8,224 nucleotides of DNA from Planctomycetota bacterium (GTDB lineage: Bacteria > Planctomycetota > UBA1135 > GCA-002686595). The notes under the pieces are model-generated. The model was not told the origin of the DNA, did not search any database, and saw only the letters and a list, made by a program, of their open reading frames with translations. Each line of letters starts with the position of its first letter. The stretch's first letter is position 1. Location of the stretch: positions 1-8,224 of the forward strand of contig WTJQ01000435.1 of the NCBI GenBank assembly GCA_011524785.1. The letters run 5' to 3'. Positions 1-6,031 of this stretch are shown piece after piece. Both the position numbers and the translations under genes were made by a program.

Positions 1-18
1 CTCTCCATGGATCGAGGC

Positions 19-1017
19 TCAGAGCCCGAGGTCGAGGAGGTCCTGGACGTCGACGAGGCCCACCGGGCGGCCGTCCTCGTCCAGGACCGGCGCCTGGTCG
101 ATGCGGAACTCTCCCAGCAGGCGCATGGCCTCCTCCGCGAGCTGGCCGGGCTGGAGCGCCTTGGGGTCGCGCGCCATGTGCTCGTCGACGGGCTCGCTGA
201 GGGCCGCCCCGCCGGACTGATCGATGAGCCGGCGCAGGTCACCGTCGGTGAAGATCCCAGCGAGGGTGCCGTCCACGCCGACGACCAGGGCCGCGCCGGG
301 CCTCCCCGGGGTCTCGCTGGTCGCACGGAGGACGTCGAGCACCGAGACGCCGGCCGCGACGACCGGAAGCTCGGCCCCCTTGCGCATGACCTCCTCGACG
401 GTCATCAGGCGGCGCCCGAGGGCGCCAGCCGGGTGGAAGCGCGCGTAGTCGCTGCGCTCGAAGCCCCGCTCGGCGAGCACGACCATGGCGAGGGCGTCGC
501 CCAGCACCAGCATGGCGGTGGTCGAGGCCGTGGGGGCCAGGCGCATGGGGCAGGCCTCCTCCACCCGCCCGATGTCGAGGACCGCGTCGGCCAGGCGGCC
601 CAGGGTCGAGTCGGGGCGCCCGGTCATGGCGAACACCTGCACGCCCAGCCTGCGGGCCGCGGGAACGGTCGCGTTGACCTCCTCGGTCTCGCCCGAGTTC
701 GACAGGGCGAGGAGGATGTCCCCCTCCCGCAGGCGGCCGAGGTCGCCATGGAGCGCCTCGCCGGGATGGAGGAAGAAGCTCGGGGTGCCGGTCGAGGCCA
801 GGGTCGCCGAGATCTTGGACCCGACCAGGCCGGCCTTGCCCATGCCCGTGACCACCAGCTGGCCCTCGCAGGCCAGGGCGGCCTCCACCACCGCGTCGAA
901 GCCGTCGATCCCCCCCTCGCGGAGCCGCTGGGTGAGCAGGTCCAGAGCGGCGGCCTCGAGGCGGATCACCTCGGTCGCCTGGTCCAGGCGAGAGGCCTTC
1001 GAGTCACCGGCAGTCAT
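19..1017 (-). CDS. kdsD: Arabinose-5-phosphate isomerase, KpsF/GutQ family
   Basis: This 332-residue protein should convert ribulose-5-phosphate to arabinose-5-phosphate in the cytoplasm, the first step towards Kdo for lipopolysaccharide. A SIS sugar-isomerase domain fills about residues 35-180. It carries VVTGMGKAG (55-63, K61 matching the catalytic lysine region), the S-N-S-G-E-T-E-E phosphate-binding loop (106-113), E153/E154-A-C-P and the LAPTASTTA stretch (160-168). H195 in FHPAGALGRR matches the family's conserved histidine. Two CBS domains follow, roughly 208-265 and 277-332, as in full-length KdsD; E. coli KdsD is of similar length. ATG is at 1017 with no Shine-Dalgarno site before it. 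The gene is divergent from the M50 protease gene. In many genomes kdsC and lpt genes sit beside kdsD; here the next stretch is cut off by the window edge. The capsule paralogue KpsF and the GutQ type cannot be separated from KdsD by sequence alone. Confidence 0.93.
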   Translation of the reverse strand: MTAGDSKASRLDQATEVIRLEAAALDLLTQRLREGGIDGFDAVVEAALACEGQLVVTGMGKAGLVGSKISATLASTGTPSFFLHPGEALHGDLGRLREGDILLALSNSGETEEVNATVPAARRLGVQVFAMTGRPDSTLGRLADAVLDIGRVEEACPMRLAPTASTTAMLVLGDALAMVVLAERGFERSDYARFHPAGALGRRLMTVEEVMRKGAELPVVAAGVSVLDVLRATSETPGRPGAALVVGVDGTLAGIFTDGDLRRLIDQSGGAALSEPVDEHMARDPKALQPGQLAEEAMRLLGEFRIDQAPVLDEDGRPVGLVDVQDLLDLGL

Positions 1018-1057
1018 GGAGCGGAGCGCGGCAGCCCTCGGCCCGCGCAGGCGCGCG

Positions 1058-1087
1058 ATTCTAGGAGGCCCGCGGACAGCGCGGCAA
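1058..1087 (-). promoter_or_regulatory. Candidate sigma-70-type promoter of kdsD
   Basis: Read on the minus strand, TTGCCG (1087-1082) is followed after 18 bases by TAGAAT (1063-1058). That gives four of six matches to the -35 box and five of six to the -10 box. Transcription would start near 1051, leaving a leader of about 34 bases before the kdsD ATG. AT-rich hexamers are scarce in this GC-rich DNA, which helps the case. No transcript evidence is available. Confidence 0.4.
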
Positions 1088-1156
1088 CCGGCTCGAAAGG
1101 AACGAACCGCGGGGCTCGATGGCGCGCAGGGAGGCCCCTATCCTCTCCCCCAAGGC

Positions 1157-1813
1157 ATGGACGACCTCCAGATCATCAAGGCAGGCACCGTCGTCGCCAT
1201 CGTGGTGCTCTCCCTGTCCGTGCACGAGGCCGCCCACGCATGGGTGGCGGACCTCCGCGGGGACCGCACGGCGCGCTCCATGGGGCGCCTGACCCTCAAC
1301 CCGATGGCCCACATCGACCCCATGTGGACCGTCGTGATCCCCCTGCTCATGTACGTGACGGCTGGCTTCGCGTTCGGCGGAGCCAAGCCCGTCCCGGTCG
1401 ACATGCGGCAGCTGCGGAGCCCCCTGCGCGACATGTCCCTGGTCGCGCTGGCCGGCCCCATCTCGAACGTGCTGATCGCCGTCCTGCTGCTGGCGATCTA
1501 CAAGCTCTGCGTGTTCGTCCTGGGCTACCACCCCGAGGCCCTGCTGCCGGAGGTCCTCAAGCAGGGGGTGGCCCTCAACATGCTGCTGGCGGCCTTCAAC
1601 ATGGTCCCCATCCCGCCCCTGGACGGCTCGCGCGTCATGACGTGGCTCCTGCCGGAGGGGCTCCGCCTCCCGTACGCGAGCCTCGAGCGCTTCGGCATGC
1701 TGCTGGTGATCCTCGTGTTCTTCGTGCTGCCCGGCACCAACGGCCTGCTCGCTGGGATGGTCAACGCGCTGATCGACGCGGCCTGGCTCGTCACCGGAGG
1801 CAACTGGATTTGA
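1157..1813 (+). CDS. Site-2 protease family (M50) membrane metalloprotease
   Basis: A 218-residue polytopic membrane protein of the compact M50 type, which cleaves substrates within the membrane. The zinc-binding HEAAH motif is at residues 23-27, inside the first hydrophobic segment (about 11-27). The second active-site motif, FNMVPIPPLDGSR (147-159), has D156 as the third zinc ligand. Between them come LTLNPMAHIDP (45-55), GGAKPVPVD (74-82) and ALAGPISN (97-104), all typical of this subfamily. Hydrophobic stretches lie near 57-73, 93-122, 136-150 and 177-192. The open frame runs far upstream, but the ATG at 1157 is chosen because the family starts just before HExxH and the upstream part lies antisense to kdsD. 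No Shine-Dalgarno site is visible. A TATCCT hexamer (1139-1144) could be a -10 box giving a leader of only a few bases. The stop overlaps the scpA start. The substrate is unknown. Confidence 0.92.
   Translation: MDDLQIIKAGTVVAIVVLSLSVHEAAHAWVADLRGDRTARSMGRLTLNPMAHIDPMWTVVIPLLMYVTAGFAFGGAKPVPVDMRQLRSPLRDMSLVALAGPISNVLIAVLLLAIYKLCVFVLGYHPEALLPEVLKQGVALNMLLAAFNMVPIPPLDGSRVMTWLLPEGLRLPYASLERFGMLLVILVFFVLPGTNGLLAGMVNALIDAAWLVTGGNWI
1796..1800 (+). promoter_or_regulatory. Ribosome binding site of scpA
   Basis: GGAGG lies nine bases before the TTG at 1810, inside the last codons of the protease gene. It supports TTG as the scpA start, and no ATG or GTG fits the conserved N-terminus better. Confidence 0.75.
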
Positions 1814-2724
1814 GCGGCGAGTACACCGTCTTCCTCGAGCGCGTCTTCGAGGGCCCCATGGACCTGCTGCTGCACCTGGTGCGCGAGCAGGAGGTGGAGA
1901 TCCAGGACGTCGAGATCGCACGCGTGATCGACGGGTACTTCGAGTACCTGCAGCACCTCGAGGAGCTCGACATCGAGGTCGCGGGGGAGTTCCTGGTCAT
2001 GGCGGCCACGCTCATGTCCATCAAGAGCCGCTCCCTCCTGCCCCGGGAGGAGGTGGAGCTGGAGGACGAGCTCGATCCCCAGGACGAGCTGATCCAGCGC
2101 CTGATCGAGTACCGGCGATTCCGAGGCGCGGCCGACGATCTCGGGGAGCGCTTCGAGCGCCGCAAGCAGGAGCACCTGCGCGGGTTCCAGGGCGAGGCGC
2201 GCATGCACACCCCCGAGCGCGAGCTGGACATGGGCGAGCTGACCCCGTGGGACCTGCTCGCGACCTTCTCGCGCCTGATGCGCGAGACGCTCGCCAACCG
2301 CACGCACACGGTCGCGGGGGACCCGCGCCCCCTGCGCTGGTACGTGTCGCAGCTGGCCCAGGCCGTCCGTCAGCACGGTCGCCTGCGCCTCGAGGACGCC
2401 CTCGCTCTCGACGGCGAGGAGCCCACCAAGGCCGGCATGATCGGCGCCTTCTGCGCGCTGCTCGAGCTGGTCAAGATCGGGCTCGTGGGCGCCCATCAGG
2501 AGGGCCAGGGGGACCCGATCGAGCTCGTCCTCCGCGAGGACGCCGAGGGGGACTTCGAGTCCCTGATCCGCTCCTCCCGCTTCATGGACGAGGAGGACCC
2601 GGAGGACGACGCTGCCGCGGGCTCCGAGCCCTCCGGCCCAGGGGATCCCCCTGGGGGGACGGAGCCCGGGGAGGGCCCCGAGCCCGCCAAGTCCGGGGTG
2701 GAGGGCCCCGGGCAGGCGGACTAG
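1810..2724 (+). CDS. scpA: Segregation and condensation protein A
   Basis: ScpA is the kleisin subunit that bridges the SMC heads in bacterial condensin and acts with ScpB in chromosome segregation. The N-terminal kleisin motif FEGPMDLLLHLVREQEVEI is at residues 13-31. The helical VAGEFLVMAATLMSIKSRSLLP region follows around 54-75, and a winged-helix C-terminal domain with GDPIELVL ends near 245. TTG at 1810 is the chosen start: it overlaps the protease stop in a TTGA and has GGAGG upstream. The protein has 304 residues, longer than the roughly 250 usual for the family. The excess is a 47-residue tail (258-304) rich in Asp, Glu, Gly and Pro, probably disordered. The family is certain, but scpB, often directly downstream, is replaced here by a thioredoxin gene. 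The frame is open far upstream of 1810, but that part is antisense to kdsD or overlaps the protease gene. Confidence 0.95.
   Translation: MSGEYTVFLERVFEGPMDLLLHLVREQEVEIQDVEIARVIDGYFEYLQHLEELDIEVAGEFLVMAATLMSIKSRSLLPREEVELEDELDPQDELIQRLIEYRRFRGAADDLGERFERRKQEHLRGFQGEARMHTPERELDMGELTPWDLLATFSRLMRETLANRTHTVAGDPRPLRWYVSQLAQAVRQHGRLRLEDALALDGEEPTKAGMIGAFCALLELVKIGLVGAHQEGQGDPIELVLREDAEGDFESLIRSSRFMDEEDPEDDAAAGSEPSGPGDPPGGTEPGEGPEPAKSGVEGPGQAD
2637..2655. repeat. GC-rich perfect inverted repeat in the scpA tail
   Basis: CCCAGGGG (2637-2644) and CCCCTGGG (2648-2655) are perfect complements separated by ATC, so RNA could form an 8-bp hairpin with a three-base loop. It lies in the region coding the disordered ScpA tail, about 70 bases before the stop. 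There is no T-run after it, so it is not a standard intrinsic terminator. It may simply reflect repeated Gly and Pro codons in GC-rich DNA. Confidence 0.5.
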
Positions 2725-2793
2725 ACTCCGAGGCCCTGGATCCGGCGGCGAACCCCGCGCGGAGCCCCCACCTCGACGCCACCTATTCCCACC

Positions 2794-3117
2794 ATGAGCA
2801 GCGCCCTCGACGTCACCGACGCCAACTGGCAATCCGAAGTCCTCGACAGCCCGATCCCGGTCCTCGTCGACTTCTGGGCCCCCTGGTGCGGCCCCTGCAA
2901 GATGATGGGCCCGACCGTCGACCAGCTGGCCGGCGAGTTCGAGGGGCGACTCAAGGTCGTCAAGCTCAACACCCAGGACCACCCCGACGTGGCCGCGCGC
3001 TACGGCGTCATGTCGATCCCCATGTTCGTCGTCATGAAGGGCGGTGAGGTGACCCACCAGATGGTGGGCGCCAAGCCCTACGCGGCGTTCAAGGCCGAGG
3101 TCGAGCCCCACGTCTGA
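2794..3117 (+). CDS. trxA: Thioredoxin
   Basis: A 107-residue single-domain thioredoxin, close to the 109 residues of E. coli TrxA. It reduces disulfides of cytoplasmic proteins and is recharged by thioredoxin reductase. The redox site WCGPC is at residues 31-35 within DFWAPWCGPCK. The buried aspartate is D26 and the cis-proline is P76 in the SIP turn, and GGEVTHQMVGA forms the last strands. There is no signal peptide, so it is cytoplasmic. The ATG at 2794 fits the family length exactly. No Shine-Dalgarno site precedes it. The 69-base gap after scpA contains TAGACT (2722-2727), overlapping the scpA stop, and TATTCC (2784-2789), either of which might be a -10 box. Read-through from scpA is equally possible. 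fmt begins 14 bases downstream. Whether this is the main cellular thioredoxin or one of several cannot be told. Confidence 0.94.
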   Translation: MSSALDVTDANWQSEVLDSPIPVLVDFWAPWCGPCKMMGPTVDQLAGEFEGRLKVVKLNTQDHPDVAARYGVMSIPMFVVMKGGEVTHQMVGAKPYAAFKAEVEPHV

Positions 3118-3131
3118 GCGCCGCGCCGACC

Positions 3132-4064
3132 TTGCGCACGCTCTTCCTGGGGTCACCACCCTTCGCGACCCCGGTCCTCGAGCGCCTGCTCGCCTCCTCG
3201 CACGAGGTGGTCGGCGTGGTCACGACGCCTGACCGGCGCGCCGGTCGAGGGCGTGGCCTGCAGCGCAATCCCGTCGCTGCCCTGGCGGACGCGGCACAGC
3301 GTCCGCTCCTGCAGCCCGAGGGCCTGCGCGAGCCGAGCGCGGTGCAGTGGCTGCGCGACCAGGAGCCCGAGGTGCTCGCCGTGGCGAGCTACGGCGAGCT
3401 GCTCCGCACCGAGGTGCTCGAGCTCGCCCCGCACGGCGCCCTGAACGTCCACGGCTCCTGCCTGCCGCGCTGGCGCGGTGCCTCCCCCGTACAGGCGGCC
3501 CTGCTCGCGGGCGACGAGGAGACCGGGATCACCATCCAGCGCATGGTGCTGGAGCTCGACGCCGGCGACGTGCTGGTCGAGCGGCGCACGGCGATCGGGC
3601 CCCGGGAGACTGCGGGCGAGCTGGCGGCCCGGCTCGCGCCCCTGGGCGGAGAGGCCCTGGTCGAGGCCCTCGACGCCGTTGGCTCGGGCGAGGCGCGGGC
3701 CACACCCCAGGACCCGGAGCAGGTCACCCTCTGCCGCAAGGTCCCCAAGGAGGCTGGCGTGATGGACTTCGCCCTGGGTCCCGAGCAGCTCGACCGCCAC
3801 GTGCGGGCCATGAGCCCTTGGCCCGGAGCCTCCACGACCCTGCCCGACGGCCGCCGCCTGGTCGTCCTCGAGCTGGAGCAGGCAGAGGGGGTCGGCCCGG
3901 CCGGCCAGGTCCTCGAGGGCCCGGGCCTCACGGTCGGCACCGGCGCGGGGGCCGTGCGACTCCGCAGGCTGAAGCCGGCAGGTAAGGGGGCCATGGAGGA
4001 CGAGGCGTTCCTGCGCGGGACCAGCCTCCCTGCAGGCACACTGCTGGGGGAGACCAACCCGTGA
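3132..4064 (+). CDS. fmt: Methionyl-tRNA formyltransferase
   Basis: A 310-residue enzyme that transfers a formyl group from 10-formyl-tetrahydrofolate to Met-tRNA(fMet) for translation initiation. The N-terminal formyltransferase domain spans about residues 1-180. It has FLGSPPFATPVLERL near the start, TPDRRAGRGRGL (32-43) and the active site NVHGSCLPRWRGASPVQ (105-121). The catalytic triad by family alignment is N105, H107 and D143, the last in LDAGDVL. The C-terminal tRNA-binding OB-like domain covers about 205-305 and includes RAMSPWPGAST. The start is TTG at 3132, which places the first strand exactly where the family begins. No Shine-Dalgarno site is seen in the 14-base gap after the thioredoxin gene. 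The stop overlaps the rsmB start, the classic fmt-rsmB pairing. A def (peptide deformylase) gene, often beside fmt, is not in the window. Confidence 0.97.
   Translation: MRTLFLGSPPFATPVLERLLASSHEVVGVVTTPDRRAGRGRGLQRNPVAALADAAQRPLLQPEGLREPSAVQWLRDQEPEVLAVASYGELLRTEVLELAPHGALNVHGSCLPRWRGASPVQAALLAGDEETGITIQRMVLELDAGDVLVERRTAIGPRETAGELAARLAPLGGEALVEALDAVGSGEARATPQDPEQVTLCRKVPKEAGVMDFALGPEQLDRHVRAMSPWPGASTTLPDGRRLVVLELEQAEGVGPAGQVLEGPGLTVGTGAGAVRLRRLKPAGKGAMEDEAFLRGTSLPAGTLLGETNP
4046..4052 (+). promoter_or_regulatory. Ribosome binding site of rsmB
   Basis: GGGGGAG lies eight bases before the GTG at 4061, inside the end of fmt. It supports the GTG start that overlaps the fmt stop codon as GTGA. 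Confidence 0.7.
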
Positions 4065-5368
4065 GCACCCTTCGTCACCTCGCCTGGGAGATCCTCCGCT
4101 CGGGCTCGGACCAGCCCCTGCGCGAGGTCGACGCAGCGGCCGCCGCCTGGGAGCTCGATCCCCGCGACCGCGGCCTGCTCCGACGCATCATCGGCACCGA
4201 GGTGCGGCGTCGCGCGACGCTGCGCGCGATCGTCCAGCGCTTCACCCACGGCACGCCCAAGGCCCCCCTCGCAGCACACCTGCGCATCGGCCTCGCCCAG
4301 CTGCTCTTCATGGACAAGGTGCCGCCCCACGCGGCCCTCTCCGAGACCGTCTCGGCGACGCGCGACACGCTCGGCCTCTCGAAGGGCCGCATCGTGAACG
4401 GCGTCCTGCGCGAGGTGCAGCGCCACCTCGAGCCGGGCCGGTCCGGCGACCCGCGCTGCGACGTGCCGGGTCGCGACCTCCACTTCAGGGAGCCTGTGTT
4501 CCGTGACCCAGAGGCACATCCCGCGCTCTGGGCCGAGGACGCCCTCAACGTGCCGAGCCACCTCTTCAAGCGCTGGTCGCGGCGCCACGGGGTCGAGGCC
4601 GCGCAGGAGCTCGGGCGCTGGTTCCTCGAGGAACCCCCGCTCGCGATCCACGGTGCCCACGAGGAGGACGCCGCGGCGCTGGAGGAGCTCGGTGGGACGC
4701 AAGGATCGGGCGGCTGCTGGCGGCTGCCCTCGGACCGGACGCGCGAGCTCCTCGAGCTCGAGGGCTTCGCCGCGGGCAGGCTGCACGTGCAGGGCGAGAC
4801 GGCGGTGCGTGCCGCTGCGCTCGCCACGACCGGGGCAGGGACCCGGGCCCTCGATCTCTGCGCCGCGCCAGGAAGCAAGGCGCTCCAGCTCGCCGCGGCC
4901 GGCGCGAGCGTCGTCGCAGCGGACCGCTCGGCCCACCGCCTCGCGCGCATGCCTGCGGAGCTCGAGCGGCGTGGCCTCACGGGGCGGGTCCATCCTGTCG
5001 CGTGCGTGGACGGCGCTGGTCTCGCGCCAGGGGAGACCTTCGACGCCGTGCTGGTCGATGCTCCGTGCTCGAACACGGGCGTCCTTGGGGCGCGGCCCGG
5101 CGCGCGGTGGCGACTGGGTCCGGCCAGCCTTCGCGAGCTGGGTGAGATCCAGGCCGGCCTGTTCGAGGCCGCAGCGGCTCGCGTCCAAGCGGGCGGCGCC
5201 CTCGTGTGGAGCGTCTGCAGCCTCGAACCCGAGGAGGGGGAGCAGCGGGTCCGTACCTTCCTCGAGACCCACTCCGACTTCGAGGTCGTCGAGAGCTTCA
5301 CCGCGCTGCCCGGGCCGGAGGGGCCTGCGGATGGCGGCCACGCGACGCTCCTTCGGCGCAGCGACTGA
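4061..5368 (+). CDS. rsmB: 16S rRNA (cytosine-967-C5)-methyltransferase RsmB
   Basis: A 435-residue SAM-dependent methyltransferase, close to E. coli RsmB (429), which makes m5C967 in 16S rRNA. An N-terminal NusB-like RNA-binding domain covers about residues 1-130, with HLRIGLAQLLFMDKVPPHAA as its typical core. The C-terminal Rossmann domain starts with the SAM-binding DLCAAPGSK (265-273); the family usually has G where S272 stands. The two catalytic cysteines of the m5C methyltransferase family are present: C336 in VDAPCSNTG and C386 in SVCSLEPEEGE. GTG at 4061 overlaps the fmt stop and has a Shine-Dalgarno site. The family's usual L-R-V-N stretch before the Rossmann domain is replaced by LAIHGA, a mild divergence. 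A weak CCCC/GGGG inverted repeat follows the stop, but it has no T-run. Specificity for C967 rather than another cytosine is inferred from the NusB domain and the fmt linkage. Confidence 0.95.
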   Translation: MSTLRHLAWEILRSGSDQPLREVDAAAAAWELDPRDRGLLRRIIGTEVRRRATLRAIVQRFTHGTPKAPLAAHLRIGLAQLLFMDKVPPHAALSETVSATRDTLGLSKGRIVNGVLREVQRHLEPGRSGDPRCDVPGRDLHFREPVFRDPEAHPALWAEDALNVPSHLFKRWSRRHGVEAAQELGRWFLEEPPLAIHGAHEEDAAALEELGGTQGSGGCWRLPSDRTRELLELEGFAAGRLHVQGETAVRAAALATTGAGTRALDLCAAPGSKALQLAAAGASVVAADRSAHRLARMPAELERRGLTGRVHPVACVDGAGLAPGETFDAVLVDAPCSNTGVLGARPGARWRLGPASLRELGEIQAGLFEAAAARVQAGGALVWSVCSLEPEEGEQRVRTFLETHSDFEVVESFTALPGPEGPADGGHATLLRRSD

Positions 5369-5455
5369 GTCACTGAGAGCCCCTCCGTCTCGCCCCTCCG
5401 ATCCACGGGGGTAGTGAGCGGGCACCGCGAGCCACGCAGCGCGCGGCAGCGAGGC

Positions 5456-5461
5456 TAGACT
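5456..5461 (+). promoter_or_regulatory. Candidate -10 element giving a leaderless transcript
   Basis: TAGACT fits the TANNNT form of bacterial -10 boxes. Its last base is seven positions before the A of the ATG at 5468, so transcription would start at or next to the start codon. No good -35 box is seen 16-18 bases upstream (CACGCA is the best-placed hexamer), and there is no Shine-Dalgarno site between it and the ATG. The same heptamer CTAGACT also occurs at 2721-2727, after scpA. Confidence 0.35.
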
Positions 5462-5467
5462 GCGGCG

Positions 5468-6031
5468 ATGCGCTTCCACCCCCGGACCGGAGCGAGCAGC
5501 GCCAGCCCCCTCCTGGCCGCGCTCGCCATCGCCGCGGTCGCGATCCTCGGTGCCGGCATGCTCGCCACGGGCGGCGGCTCCAGCGGCCCCACCCCCGAGG
5601 CTGCACGGCGCCTCGAGGAGGCTCGCACCAAGCCCGACCCGTTCGACGACTCGGCGCGTTCGGTCCCCAAGCCCGCCTCGACAGGCCCTGGTGGCACGAG
5701 CGGACCGCGCAGCTACGACGCCTCGCCGGCGGACCTGCTGGAGAACGCCGACTGGGTGCGCGCCAAGGGGCTCGCGGAGGAGGCAGACGCCCTGCTTGCC
5801 GAGGCCGTGGCCGCGGAGGCGGACGGGAACAACGCCCTGTTCCTCGAGCGGGCCGTGGCCGCGCGCACGCGCTTCGAGGATGCGGCCGCCCTCGTCGTCG
5901 ACTGGGAGCTCGACATCCGCAACGAGTACGGCGACGGGGACGTGAAGGTCCGCCTGGTCGTGCGCGAGATCACGCGCTGGGCCAAGGTGATCCGGAAGTA
6001 CCGGAAGCTGCGAGCGGGCGCGGGCGAGTGA
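5468..6031 (+). CDS. Unrecognised protein with N-terminal membrane anchor
   Basis: I do not recognise this 187-residue protein. It has a short basic N-terminus (R2, H4, R6), then one hydrophobic segment at about residues 14-34 ending in a run of Gly and Ser. This looks like a signal anchor or signal peptide, and there is no lipobox cysteine. Residues 40-88 are a Pro/Gly/Ser/Thr-rich linker, probably disordered. Residues 88-148 are Ala/Glu-rich and helical, with heptad-like spacing (AEEADALLAEAVAAEADGNN at 103-122), resembling a TPR-like helical pair. The C-terminal part (149-182) ends in a basic helix, RWAKVIRKYRKLR (170-182). The soluble part is probably periplasmic. It starts 99 bases after rsmB behind a TAGACT box, and its stop overlaps the dehydrogenase start by four bases, so the two are likely co-expressed. 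Strong third-position GC supports it as a real gene. Confidence 0.75.
   Translation: MRFHPRTGASSASPLLAALAIAAVAILGAGMLATGGGSSGPTPEAARRLEEARTKPDPFDDSARSVPKPASTGPGGTSGPRSYDASPADLLENADWVRAKGLAEEADALLAEAVAAEADGNNALFLERAVAARTRFEDAAALVVDWELDIRNEYGDGDVKVRLVVREITRWAKVIRKYRKLRAGAGE

Noticed and set aside
1..18. An ATG on the minus strand at position 8 as the start of the gene after kdsD (for example kdsC)
   Set aside because: Only eight bases of it are in the window, too few to support any gene call.
485..1156. The plus-strand extension of the protease frame upstream of 1157
   Set aside because: It is antisense to kdsD up to 1017, and its translation has no membrane segments or family similarity. The ATG at 1157 gives the usual M50 start.
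7..1809. The long plus-strand extension of the scpA frame upstream of 1810
   Set aside because: It lies antisense to kdsD and then overlaps the protease gene out of frame. The family start and a Shine-Dalgarno site are at 1810.
1525..3159. A 544-codon open frame on the minus strand over the protease, scpA and trxA genes
   Set aside because: Same artefact. It crosses three well-supported genes, and its translation has no domain I recognise.
5383..5415. A C-rich/G-rich pairing after rsmB as an intrinsic terminator
   Set aside because: Only about four pairs form across a loop of roughly eleven bases, and no T-run follows.
3389..5479. A 696-codon open frame on the minus strand antisense to fmt and rsmB
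   Set aside because: It mirrors two certain genes, its translation is Arg/Ala/Glu-rich with no recognisable motif, and long antisense frames are expected when third positions are nearly all G or C.
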